This document shows positions 55,463-63,693 of a stretch of DNA of 64,000 nt, one piece after another. The notes beneath the pieces are model-generated. The model saw only the letters and a list, made by a program, of their open reading frames with translations, searched no databases and was not told the origin of the DNA. Each line of letters begins with the position of its first letter. The stretch's first letter is position 1. The stretch is taken from the NCBI GenBank assembly GCA_963975575.1, contig CAXBHL010000004.1, positions 124,001 through 188,000 of the forward strand, read 5' to 3'. The translations under genes were made by a program, and so were the position numbers. The stretch is from UBA6054 sp963975575 (GTDB lineage: Bacteria; Planctomycetota; Phycisphaerae; Phycisphaerales; UBA1924).

Positions 55463-55600
55463 GCCGGTGCAGTTTCGGGCAAGTGCGGCGAGCGGCCGGA
55501 GGGATCGCACCGCTGCAGTCGGCCCGGTTCTTCGCCTGTTCATGCCGAGGCGGGACCCTGAGTCACGGGGACTGGGCGGGTTGCTTCGCTTGGCGGAGTG

Positions 55601-56596
55601 TCAGGATGGGCGCTGACCGGCTGCAACGCCGACGGGGGTGATCGCAGTCCCGCACTCCGGGCATCGGTCGTCATGCGGTCGCAGCCCTTCGAGGTTGTAC
55701 CCGCAGGCCTGACAGCAGCCGGGGTCGAAGAGCTTGTAGCGAATCACCGCGAGTTTGCCGAGCACCAGCATCGTCGCGATGGCCGCGAGAATCCCCCACC
55801 CGACACCCGCGATCGCGCCGGCGAGCCCTGCGAGCGGCGTCCAGATCATGATCGGTGGGAGCGACCTGGACAGGTCGCGGTCGTTGAGCGCGTAGCTCAG
55901 TAGTCCCGCGGGGAGGCACCCGAGCATCGCTCCGTACATGAAGCCGACTGGTGCGGCGACGAGCGCCATCCGAAAGTTGTCGGCATCGAACCCGGGCATC
56001 GTCGACAGCCCGTGCCAGAGCCCGATCAGCGCACCCGTGAACCCGGACACCGTGGCGGAGACCGCGAGCACCGCCTCGCTGCGCTGGCTCATAGAGGCTT
56101 GGTGCGGGTGCCAGCGTGGGTTTCCGGCGGCGTGTCGCGCGCTCAGCCGCCGTTCGATGCCCCACAAGGGAAACAGAACCGGCGCGACCACCAGGGCAAA
56201 GATCGACCCCGCGAACAACAGACTCCAGAGCATCGTGCCGGCGTCGTTCGCGGCGATCCCGTCGAACAGGGACACCGCACCCAAGCACGCGCCAGCCAGC
56301 AGAACGGTGATGCAGGTGATACGCACGCCGAAGATGGCCGTTCGCAGGCTCTCCAGATCCTGACCCTGCACGGCAAGCCAGAGCCCCGTGCACGCGCCGA
56401 GAACGAACGGTGCCAGGACGAGATCGTCCCATGCCATCCCGCCTCGCTCGAGCACAACCGACGTCGCGAACAAGAAAACGCCCGCCAGGAAACAAATCGT
56501 CCAGAAAACCCCGCCAAGGATCAGGTATCTCGTGGGGAGCGCGAAGCCCGGTGAACCGGCGCCCAGCGACCGGGCTTTCCGCGACCGCCAGTTCAC
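55601..56596 (-). CDS. Membrane protein with C-terminal zinc ribbon (planctomycete-type)
   Basis: A 331-residue protein with about eight helices and the C-terminal ribbon CQACGYNLEGLRPHDDRCPECG. The GTG at 56596 is preferred because it overlaps the ubiX stop as GTGA, a typical translationally coupled start; GTG 56611 is an alternative. No function is recognised. Codon use is a little less GC-biased than in ubiX. Confidence 0.72.
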   Translation of the reverse strand: MNWRSRKARSLGAGSPGFALPTRYLILGGVFWTICFLAGVFLFATSVVLERGGMAWDDLVLAPFVLGACTGLWLAVQGQDLESLRTAIFGVRITCITVLLAGACLGAVSLFDGIAANDAGTMLWSLLFAGSIFALVVAPVLFPLWGIERRLSARHAAGNPRWHPHQASMSQRSEAVLAVSATVSGFTGALIGLWHGLSTMPGFDADNFRMALVAAPVGFMYGAMLGCLPAGLLSYALNDRDLSRSLPPIMIWTPLAGLAGAIAGVGWGILAAIATMLVLGKLAVIRYKLFDPGCCQACGYNLEGLRPHDDRCPECGTAITPVGVAAGQRPS

Positions 56597-57255
56597 GCGT
56601 GATCTTCCCACCGGATCTTCAGGTCGTGCTCGACCCGCAGCAGGTCCAGGAACTTGCCGACCACGAAGTCGATGATCTCGTCCACGGTTTTCGGCAGCAG
56701 GTACAGCCCGGGGTTGGTCGGGCAGATGACCGCCCCGGCCAGCGTCAGCGTGCGCATGTTCTCGATGTCGATCAGGCTCAGCGGGCTCTCGCGGTGGGCG
56801 ATGATCAGCGGGCGGCGTTCTTTGAGGGTCACCATGGCGGCCCGGCTCAGCAGGTTGCTGCCCGAGCCGGTGGCGATCGCGCCCAGCGAGGTGGAGGAGC
56901 AGGGCACCACGACCATGCCGTCGTGCAGGAAACTGCCACTGGCGATGACGGCCCCGACGTCCTTGTTGGGGTGCAGGATCAGGCGCTCGCGGTAGGTCTC
57001 GGCGTCGGCGGTGCCGGCCAAGTGCGGGCAGAACGACTCGAGCGTGACCTCGCGGATGTCCAGTTCGTCGAAGAGCAGGCGACGCCCGTACTCGGACACG
57101 ACCAGGTGCACCGTGTGCCCGCCGAGCAGCAGCAGTTCGGTGGTCCGAAGGGCGTAGACCGCGCCGGAGGCCCCGGAGACTCCCACGACGAAGACCCGCC
57201 CGGACGGCTCGGGGGCGTGGGCGGGCGGCGTGCTGCGGGGGACGCTCATGGGCAT
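56593..57255 (-). CDS. ubiX: Flavin prenyltransferase UbiX
   Basis: A 220-residue enzyme that makes prenylated FMN, the cofactor of UbiD decarboxylases. The FMN-binding start is VFVVGVSGASGAVYALRTTE. The phosphate/substrate site is VVVPCSSTSLGAIATGSGSNLLSRAA, followed by RRPLIIAHRESPLS and the conserved NPGLYLLP helix. The ATG at 57255 is used because AGGA lies 8 nt upstream; ATG 57249 is possible. No ubiD is in the window. The next gene is coupled through a GTGA overlap. Confidence 0.93.
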   Translation of the reverse strand: MPMSVPRSTPPAHAPEPSGRVFVVGVSGASGAVYALRTTELLLLGGHTVHLVVSEYGRRLLFDELDIREVTLESFCPHLAGTADAETYRERLILHPNKDVGAVIASGSFLHDGMVVVPCSSTSLGAIATGSGSNLLSRAAMVTLKERRPLIIAHRESPLSLIDIENMRTLTLAGAVICPTNPGLYLLPKTVDEIIDFVVGKFLDLLRVEHDLKIRWEDHA

Positions 57256-57406
57256 GGTGCGGATCCTACGGGCCGGGGCGGCAAGGGGTTGGGTGACGGG
57301 CGAAGGGGGGAAATCGGTCCCCTTCGGACGCTCCGAACGCTGCGATGACGCCAGACCCTGCTTAGAGTGTGGGACACGGCGTGCGAGCCACGCCCGGGAG
57401 GTTTTC

Positions 57407-58165
57407 ATGGCAGCGTTCCGTCTGGTTTCGGTCATCGCGGCGGCGGGGATGCTCGGCACGGGCCTGGGTTCTCTCTCCGGCTGCACGAGCTACACCAACG
57501 TCAACGGGCCCGAGAGCGGCCCGGCGGTCCAGGACCCCAACGGGATCCAGGCCGAGCGGGTCACCAAGGCCGCGCTGTCCTGGGCGGTCCGGCGGCATCC
57601 CGTCGACGGCCCTTTCGTCCTCAACCTGCCGGCGGGCACCTCGATGGAGACCGCCAACGACATCGCCGCCGCCGTGGGCATGGGCGCCACCATCCCGATG
57701 ACCACGGACGTGGAACTTCCGGTCTACCACGTCACCCGCGTGTGGATCCGCGTGTCGGACGCCAAGGTGGACGTGCTCTACCCGATGACCGACGGCACGG
57801 GGGCGACGGTCGATCGGGCCGTCACCGTCTGGCTCAACGCCGGCGTGCGTCCGTGGACGGTGTCGCGCGGCCAGTACTGGAACCCCGGCACGGTCCCGGT
57901 GCCCCCGATCTACATACCCCTGCCCGAAGCCCAGCTGCAGGCGATCCGTGAGGCGGAGAAACTGGCCGCCCGCGACGCACGCCAGCAGGCCCGCCAAGCC
58001 GACGCGCCCCCGGCGACCGAGGGCGAGACCCCGCCGGCCGAGCCCGAACCGGCCGAGCCGGCGCCCATCGCCGAGCCCGCGCCCGAGCCGACGCCCGAGC
58101 CCGACCCCGCCGCGGTCTACCGGGAGGTGCCGCTCGGCCAGCCCGGCGCGGGCGGCGGGAACTGA
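57407..58165 (+). CDS. Lipoprotein with acidic Pro/Glu/Ala-rich C-terminal tail
   Basis: A 252-residue protein. Signal peptide with lipobox ending at LSGCTS (about C25). A ~150-residue folded region (LSWAVRRHPVDGPFVLNLPA, ELPVYHVTRVWIRVSDAKVD, WLNAGVRPWTVSRGQYWNPG) has no recognised domain. The tail (about 205-240) is a Pro/Glu/Ala repeat (EPEPAEPAPIAEPAPEPTPE). GGGAGG precedes the start. It is followed 3 bp later by pyrB, so they share a transcript, but a functional link is not obvious. Confidence 0.7.
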   Translation: MAAFRLVSVIAAAGMLGTGLGSLSGCTSYTNVNGPESGPAVQDPNGIQAERVTKAALSWAVRRHPVDGPFVLNLPAGTSMETANDIAAAVGMGATIPMTTDVELPVYHVTRVWIRVSDAKVDVLYPMTDGTGATVDRAVTVWLNAGVRPWTVSRGQYWNPGTVPVPPIYIPLPEAQLQAIREAEKLAARDARQQARQADAPPATEGETPPAEPEPAEPAPIAEPAPEPTPEPDPAAVYREVPLGQPGAGGGN

Positions 58166-58168
58166 CCG

Positions 58169-59083
58169 ATGTGGGACGGCCCGCACCTGCTGAGCACCCA
58201 CCGGCCGGACGCGGCCGAACTCCGCGCCCTGCTCGGGCGGGCCCACGACGAGACCTTTGAGCCCGACGCCCTCACCGGGCGCGCGGTGGCCACGGTGTTC
58301 TTCGAGGACTCGACCCGCACACGGGTGAGCTTCTCGCTCGCCGGGCAGCGCCTGGGCGCCAAGGTGGTCGACTGGTCCAGCCGCGGATCGTCGATCTCCA
58401 AGGGCGAGACGATGATGGACACGTTCTGGACGATCGAGTCCATGGGCTTCGACGTGGTGGTGGTGCGTCACCAGGACAGCGGGGCCGCCCGCCTGCTGGC
58501 CGACAACGCCCACTGCGCCGTGATCAACGCCGGCGACGGCACGCACCAGCACCCCACGCAGGCCCTGACGGACGCGCTGGCCCTGGGCGAGGCCCTCGGG
58601 CGCGACGGGGACTGGGACTTCTCCGGCCTGCGCGTGGCGATCGTGGGCGACTGCGTCAGCTCCCGCGTGGCCCGCTCCAACGTCGGGCTGATGACCGCGC
58701 TGGGTGCCGAGGTGGTGCTGGTCGGGCCCGAACCGATGGCCCCCGCGGACCTGGGCGAGGCGCTGGGCTGCACGGTTTCGGCGGACTTTGACGCCGAGCT
58801 GGCGCGGGCCGACGCGGTGATGATGCTGCGGATCCAGCTCGAGCGCAACGCCGGGCTGCTGCTGCCGGAGGGGTTCGATTACCACGCCGGCTACGGCCTG
58901 ACGCGCGAGCGCGCGGCCCGGATGCAGGATCACGCCGTGGTCATGCACCCCGGCCCGATGAACCGCGGCGTGGAGATCGAGGGCGTGGTGGCCGACGGGC
59001 CCCGCTCGCTGATCCGCCGGCAGGTGGCCGCGGGCGTGCGGGTGCGGATGGCCGTGCTGGACGAGGCCGTCCGCCGGTTGTGA
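58169..59083 (+). CDS. pyrB: Aspartate carbamoyltransferase catalytic subunit
   Basis: A 304-residue enzyme of de novo pyrimidine synthesis (carbamoyl phosphate plus aspartate). The carbamoyl-phosphate loop is FFEDSTRTRVSF (S48-R52; Asp replaces the usual Pro/Ala after the Glu). GDGTHQHPTQAL and the aspartate-binding MHPGPMNRGVEI are intact. No pyrI regulatory gene follows, so the enzyme is probably a plain trimer. It is 3 bp after the lipoprotein gene and 23 bp before gmk. Confidence 0.95.
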   Translation: MWDGPHLLSTHRPDAAELRALLGRAHDETFEPDALTGRAVATVFFEDSTRTRVSFSLAGQRLGAKVVDWSSRGSSISKGETMMDTFWTIESMGFDVVVVRHQDSGAARLLADNAHCAVINAGDGTHQHPTQALTDALALGEALGRDGDWDFSGLRVAIVGDCVSSRVARSNVGLMTALGAEVVLVGPEPMAPADLGEALGCTVSADFDAELARADAVMMLRIQLERNAGLLLPEGFDYHAGYGLTRERAARMQDHAVVMHPGPMNRGVEIEGVVADGPRSLIRRQVAAGVRVRMAVLDEAVRRL

Positions 59084-59106
59084 TTCCCGCGGCATACCCT
59101 CGATCC

Positions 59107-59736
59107 ATGACCCCCGACCGCCAGCACCGGCTCCCCACCGACACCGACGACGGCCTGCTGCTGGTGATCTCCGGCCCCTCGGGCGTGGGCAAGACGACCA
59201 TCACCCGCGCGGTCGAGCGGTCCATCCCGGGGTCGGTGTTCTCGGTCAGCGCGACGACCCGGGCCAAGACCGGCGCGGACGTCGAGGGCGTGGACTACCA
59301 CTTCGTGGGCGAGCCCGAGTTCGATCAGATGGTGCGCGACAACGCGTTCCTGGAGTGGGCGGGCGTGTTCGGCAAGCGCTACGGCACGCCGCGGGCGTGG
59401 GTGGACGAGCAGCTCAGCCGCGGCCGCCTGGTGATCCTGGAGATCGACGTCGAGGGGGCCAAGCAGGTTCGGGCGGCCATGCCCGAGGCCTTCGGCGTGT
59501 TCATCCTGCCGCCGAGCGAGGACGAGTTGCTCCGTCGCCTGCACGCACGCAAGCGTGAGGACGAGGGCCTGATCCGCAAGCGCTTCGCCGAGGCGCAGCG
59601 CGAGATGGCCGAGGCCAAGGTGTGCGGCGCCTACGACGCGTTCATCGTCAACGACGACCTGGACCGGGCCATCGCCGAGGCGGTGTCGACGGTACGAGCC
59701 GAGCGGGAACGCCGGCGCAGCGCGCAGGCGCGCTGA
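59107..59736 (+). CDS. gmk: Guanylate kinase
   Basis: A 209-residue enzyme (GMP plus ATP to GDP). The P-loop is SGPSGVGKTT (22-31). GMP-binding residues are in FSVSATTR and GVDYHFVGEPEFDQM, and ILEIDVEGAKQVR and ARKREDEGLIRKR complete the family set. The ATG at 59107 is used; a GTG at 59080 overlapping the pyrB stop is an alternative that would add nine residues. It pairs purine and pyrimidine nucleotide genes in one unit. Confidence 0.95.
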   Translation: MTPDRQHRLPTDTDDGLLLVISGPSGVGKTTITRAVERSIPGSVFSVSATTRAKTGADVEGVDYHFVGEPEFDQMVRDNAFLEWAGVFGKRYGTPRAWVDEQLSRGRLVILEIDVEGAKQVRAAMPEAFGVFILPPSEDELLRRLHARKREDEGLIRKRFAEAQREMAEAKVCGAYDAFIVNDDLDRAIAEAVSTVRAERERRRSAQAR

Positions 59737-59761
59737 GCCGGCCCCGTTGCATGGCGGCGTT

Positions 59762-60169
59762 TCAGCCCTGGCACATGGCCGGGTCGAACCGGAACTCCTC
59801 GCGGACGACCTTGCCGTTCTCGACGGTGTAGTCGGCGACTTCGCGCATCTTCATGCGGGGGAAGGCGCCGGACTTGGACTCGATGTCCATGTCGAAGATC
59901 ACGCTGAAGCCGCTGGGCCCGACGAACGGGCCGGTGACGGTCGTGCCGTGGTTGACCACGTCGGCGTGCCATTTCTGGTGCTTGGCCAGAACCTGGTCCT
60001 TGCCGGTGAAGGTCATGCCGTCGCCCTCAACGCTGACGAAGTCCTTGGCGAAGTGCTTGTCCCACAGGGGGACGTCGCTGTCGCTGTTCTTGCGGCAGTG
60101 CTCGACCAAGTCGTTGGCGATCTTCCGGACGGTCTCGGTCTGATTGCTGCTCTGGGTGGCGGTGGTCAT
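59762..60169 (-). CDS. NTF2/SnoaL-like protein
   Basis: A 135-residue protein with the cone-shaped SnoaL/NTF2 pattern: an N-terminal helix (TVRKIANDLVEHCRKN), WDKHFAKDFVSVEGDGMTFT, then strands SGFSVIFDMDIESKSGAFPR and MREVADYTVENGKVVREEF. Such proteins bind small ligands or form subunits; no enzyme is implied. It is a clear paralogue of the next gene upstream, which has the same PRMKMRE-type strand. CAGGAGACCGACATG sets the start. Confidence 0.78.
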   Translation of the reverse strand: MTTATQSSNQTETVRKIANDLVEHCRKNSDSDVPLWDKHFAKDFVSVEGDGMTFTGKDQVLAKHQKWHADVVNHGTTVTGPFVGPSGFSVIFDMDIESKSGAFPRMKMREVADYTVENGKVVREEFRFDPAMCQG

Positions 60170-60318
60170 GTCGGTCTCCTGTGTGTGCCCCGCGCCCCGC
60201 GGGTGCCGCGAATGTACCAGCCGCCCGGCCGCCGTTCAAGGATTATTTCGGTTTTTGTTTGGTCAGTCCACCCGACCCCGAACAGGGGCCGCGGCGTCCG
60301 GGCGAGGGCGGCGGGCGG

Positions 60319-60840
60319 TCACATCGGCGCGTACATGAACTCTTCCTGCACCACTCTGCCCTTCTTGACGGTGTAGACGCCGATCTCACGCATCTGCATC
60401 CGGGGCATGGTCCCGTCCTTGGACTCGACGTCCATGTCGTAGAGCACGCTGAAGCCGGTCGCCCCGACGAACGGCCCCGTGGCCTTGCACGCGTGCACCG
60501 TGTGGGCGTTCATCCACGCCTGGCACTTGGCATCCACCGCCGCGCGACCGCTCCACGCCTGGCCCGAACCCTCGATCGAAACGAACTTGGGGTGGAAGTG
60601 CTGCTTCCACAGTTCCGTGTCCGGGGCGGCCATCGCGTTGACGTGATCGACGAGGATGCGCCCCAGCTCGGCGGGCGTGGCGCCCTTTCCGGTGGCCACC
60701 TTGGTGGGTGCGAGCAGGTCGGGCTTCTTCTTTGTGGTTTTCTTGGCCGTCTTCTTCGCGGCCTTCTTGGCGGCCTTGGCTGCAGACTTCTTGCCGGCGG
60801 GCTTGGACGATTTCTTGGATCCGGACTTCTTCTTCGCCAT
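60319..60840 (-). CDS. NTF2-like protein with N-terminal lysine-rich histone-like tail
   Basis: A 173-residue protein. Residues 1-40 are a Lys/Ala/Thr/Ser tail (MAKKKSGSKKSSKPAGKKSA, then KKAAKKTAKKTTKKK) like histone H1/AlgP tails. Residues 50-173 are an NTF2-like domain paralogous to the 59.8-kb protein (ATGFSVLYDMDVESKDGTMP, MREIGVYTVKKGRVVQEEF). The tail predicts DNA or RNA association of a ligand-binding fold. The ATG at 60840 is used, with AGGAG ~12 nt upstream. The tail resembles that of the 13-kb histone-like protein. Confidence 0.78.
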   Translation of the reverse strand: MAKKKSGSKKSSKPAGKKSAAKAAKKAAKKTAKKTTKKKPDLLAPTKVATGKGATPAELGRILVDHVNAMAAPDTELWKQHFHPKFVSIEGSGQAWSGRAAVDAKCQAWMNAHTVHACKATGPFVGATGFSVLYDMDVESKDGTMPRMQMREIGVYTVKKGRVVQEEFMYAPM

Positions 60841-60974
60841 CGTGGTCAAACTCCTGGCCGCAACATCACGGAGGCCCGTCGGGCTCTGTTGGTGTATCCA
60901 AGAAGTCCACTCGATGCAAGCAGAATCCGGGTCGGCCGCGAAGACTTCACACTTCGGTCAAGCGATTGCCAAGA

Positions 60975-62153
60975 TCACCGCACCGTCAGCTTCGGCCGGC
61001 TCCGCCCCTGCTTGAGCGACGCGAGGTTCACCTGGCCTTCGAGATTGCGGACCATGTTTTCCAGGGCCTTGGGCAGCGCATCGCCGCCGGCGGTGTCCGG
61101 CTCGAAGTTCGCGATGGGGTCGCCCGAGTCCGAGTTCTTGCGCAGGGCCATGTTGATCGGGACGGATCCCAGGAACGGCAGGCCGAGACGCTGGGCCATC
61201 TTCTCTGCGCCGCCGCGACCGAAGATGTCGTACTCCTTGCCGTCGTCGCCGATGAAGAAGCTCATGTTTTCCACCACGCCGAGGATCTCGACGCCGAGCG
61301 ATTCGAACATCCTGGCCGCACGCACGGCGTCGTCCTGGGCCACCTTCTGCGGCGTGCACACCACCACCGCGCCCGTGATCTTCAGGCTCTGCGCCATCGT
61401 CAGCGGCACGTCGCCCGTGCCCGGCGGCAGGTCGATGATCAGGTAGTCCAGCTCGCCCCAGCGGGTCCGCTCGGTCAGCTGCGTGAAGGCGCCGTGGGCC
61501 ATCGGGCCGCGCCAGATCAGCGGCTTCTCCGGGTCGACCAGCTTGCCCATCGTCACGCCCTTGATGCCGTGCACGAAGAACGGCTGCAGCGAGCCCTCGA
61601 CGACGGTCTGCTCCATCGCGTCCAGCCCGAGCATCGTGGGCATCGACGGGCCGTAGATATCCCCGTCGAGCAGCCCGACCGCGTGCCCCTGGCGAGCGAG
61701 GCCCACCGCGAGGTTGACCGACACCGTGGATTTGCCCACGCCGCCCTTGCCCGCGCCCACGGCGATGATGTGCTTCACGCCCGGCACGCCCGAGGCGTTG
61801 TCCTGCACCGGCGGGGCTTTGGGCTGTTGCGTTTGCTTCGGCGCGTCCGACGCGCCCGTGCGGGCGATAACCTTGCCAGCGTGATCGACGAACTCGACCG
61901 AGAGCACGAGCGGCTCGATGCCCGACGCCATCGCCGCGGCGCGGACGACCTGATCCACGCGTGCGCCCAGCGACAGCATTGTCTCGCGGCTGGGTTCGGG
62001 GTCGTTGGGTCCTTGCACGAGCGTGAGGCGTACGGACGCGTTGTTGTCGCAGGCCGCGATGTTCACCACGGACTCGCGCGACACGAGGTCCCCCCCGGAC
62101 GGGTGCGGAACGTTGCGGAGCCACTGGCGGATCTGGTCTTTGGAAAGGCCCAT
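60975..62153 (-). CDS. apbC: Mrp/NBP35-family Fe-S carrier ATPase (ApbC)
   Basis: A 392-residue protein. The N-terminal MIP18/DUF59 domain (1-100) is followed by the deviant Walker A VGAGKGGVGKSTVSVNLA (GKGGVGKST at 135-143), Walker B IIDLPPGTGDV and the switch IYGPSMPTMLG. It is a P-loop scaffold that delivers Fe-S clusters. Where many members have a CxxC cluster-binding pair after ENMS, this one reads ENMSFFIGDDGKEYDIFG, with no cysteine. The start at 62153 has CGGAG upstream. Confidence 0.92.
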   Translation of the reverse strand: MGLSKDQIRQWLRNVPHPSGGDLVSRESVVNIAACDNNASVRLTLVQGPNDPEPSRETMLSLGARVDQVVRAAAMASGIEPLVLSVEFVDHAGKVIARTGASDAPKQTQQPKAPPVQDNASGVPGVKHIIAVGAGKGGVGKSTVSVNLAVGLARQGHAVGLLDGDIYGPSMPTMLGLDAMEQTVVEGSLQPFFVHGIKGVTMGKLVDPEKPLIWRGPMAHGAFTQLTERTRWGELDYLIIDLPPGTGDVPLTMAQSLKITGAVVVCTPQKVAQDDAVRAARMFESLGVEILGVVENMSFFIGDDGKEYDIFGRGGAEKMAQRLGLPFLGSVPINMALRKNSDSGDPIANFEPDTAGGDALPKALENMVRNLEGQVNLASLKQGRSRPKLTVR

Positions 62154-62395
62154 TGGGTGTTCTCCGAGCGTCCCGGATCGGCGCGGCTGGCGGGCGGTCC
62201 GGTGGGCGGGTCTGGCGGGGCGGAAGCGTCCGGATAAGCGGGCTGGAGGGCTGAAAACGCGGCTCGGGGTCCCGGCGGCGGGCTTCCGGTCAGATGGTAG
62301 GCGGAGGCGATTTCGCAGAGGGGTGCAATCGCGATGCCCGACGACGCGTTGGGCCGGCATCGACGGGCCCGCAGGCCCGCGAACGGAGGTTTACG

Positions 62396-63271
62396 ATGAA
62401 GACGACTTTCCGCATCACCACCGCCGCGGCCCTCGCGGTGCTCACCGGTTCGGCGTTCGGCATGCAGCCCGCGAGCGAGTCCGGACGCGAGCGTCCCGCC
62501 CGTGACCGCACCGTGCTCCGCGGCCCGGACGACGCCGGACGCCCCGATCGCGGCGATCGCCCCGCCGACCGGCCCGGCCGGAACGCCGAGGCGGCCCGCC
62601 CCGCAGGCGAGCCGGGCTTTCAGATGATTGCGATGGCCCTCCGCGGCCTGCAGCGCAGCGACGACGAAACGCTCCGCCTGACCGACGACCAGACCGCCCA
62701 GATCCGCGCCATCACCGCCGAGCACCGCGAGGCGATGCAGCAGTTCGTGGAAGAGCACAAGGACGAGATCGCCAAGATCCGCGCCGTCGCCGGCGAGGAC
62801 CGCCCCGCCCGCTTCGGCCAGCGCCCCGACGCCGCCCCCGCGGAGGACGGCGCCGAGCGTCCGCAGCGTCCCAACGCCCGACGCGCCGGCGACCGCCCCC
62901 AGCGCCCTGCCGATGCGCCCGGGATGGACGACGAGATGGGCGACGCCCCCGCGCCGCAGGGCGAGTTCACGCCCGAGCAGCGGGCCGAAGCCCGCGAGAA
63001 GCTCCGTGCCATGATGGAAGCGGCCCCGCACGAGAAAGAGGCCAAGAAGAAGCTCATGGCCGTGCTGACCGAGCCGCAGCAGGCCCGGGTCAAGGAGATC
63101 ATCAAGGCCCAGGCCGAGCGCGTCCGAGAGCGTGCGCAGGGTGACAGGCCCGGCATCCGCCCCCAGCGTGACGCCCGCCCGACCGAGGTCGCCCCCGACG
63201 CGGCCCCCGCCGACCGGGCCCGCCCCGGCGACCGGCCCGTCCGCCGCCAGCGCCCCGGCGCCGACGGCTGA
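62396..63271 (+). CDS. Secreted Arg/Pro/Asp-rich protein with Spy/CpxP-like LT..Q segments
   Basis: A 291-residue protein. Signal peptide (MKTTFRITTAAALAVLTGSA). Two helical segments start LTDDQTAQIRAITAEHREAM and FTPEQRAEAREKLRAM, reminiscent of the LTxxQ repeats of Spy/CpxP-type periplasmic proteins. They are embedded in low-complexity Arg/Pro/Asp-rich linkers (GRPDRGDRPADRPGRNAE). The charge suggests RNA, metal or polyanion contact, but no function is known. ACGGAGG sets the start at 62396. Confidence 0.68.
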   Translation: MKTTFRITTAAALAVLTGSAFGMQPASESGRERPARDRTVLRGPDDAGRPDRGDRPADRPGRNAEAARPAGEPGFQMIAMALRGLQRSDDETLRLTDDQTAQIRAITAEHREAMQQFVEEHKDEIAKIRAVAGEDRPARFGQRPDAAPAEDGAERPQRPNARRAGDRPQRPADAPGMDDEMGDAPAPQGEFTPEQRAEAREKLRAMMEAAPHEKEAKKKLMAVLTEPQQARVKEIIKAQAERVRERAQGDRPGIRPQRDARPTEVAPDAAPADRARPGDRPVRRQRPGADG

Positions 63272-63309
63272 TCCCGCCTTCTTTCGCCCACAACTCTGTG
63301 GTGTCCACG

Positions 63310-63335
63310 CAACGCCCCGCGCCCGCGGGGCGTTG
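63310..63335 (+). terminator. Terminator-like hairpin
   Basis: CAACGCCCCG CGCCCG CGGGGCGTTG is a perfect 10-bp hairpin 39 nt after the stop of the Arg/Pro-rich gene. There is no T-run. Confidence 0.5.
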
Positions 63336-63387
63336 TGCTGCGCCGCCCCGGCCCGAGGTAGGATGCCCGCCGGAGCGCCCCCTTTCG

Positions 63388-63690
63388 ATGCCCGTCCCGT
63401 TCGATCATCCCGAGTTCGTCGCCGTCGTGCTCGCCTGGCACGCGGGGGTTTCGCTGGTTTCGTTCGCGGCTTACGGCCTCGACAAGCACCGGGCCGCCCG
63501 CGAACGCTGGCGCACGCCCGAGCGGGCCCTCCACACCCTCGGCCTGCTCGGCGGCTGGCCGGGCGGTCTGCTGGCGATGCGCCTGTTCAAGCACAAACGC
63601 CGCAAGGCGGCGTTCGTGCGGGTGTTCTGGTTGACGGTGGCGGGGCACCTGGCGGTTGTCGGTGCCGCGGTGTGGTTGCTGACCCGCTAG
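63388..63690 (+). CDS. DUF1294 small membrane protein
   Basis: A 100-residue protein with two to three helices. It carries the DUF1294 core AYGLDKHRAARERWRTPERA followed by LHTLGLLGGWPGGLLAMRLFKHKRRKAAF. Members often carry an N-terminal cold-shock domain; this one has only the membrane part. The ATG at 63388 has CGGAGCG ~14 nt upstream. Function unknown. Confidence 0.88.
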   Translation: MPVPFDHPEFVAVVLAWHAGVSLVSFAAYGLDKHRAARERWRTPERALHTLGLLGGWPGGLLAMRLFKHKRRKAAFVRVFWLTVAGHLAVVGAAVWLLTR

Positions 63691-63693
63691 AAC

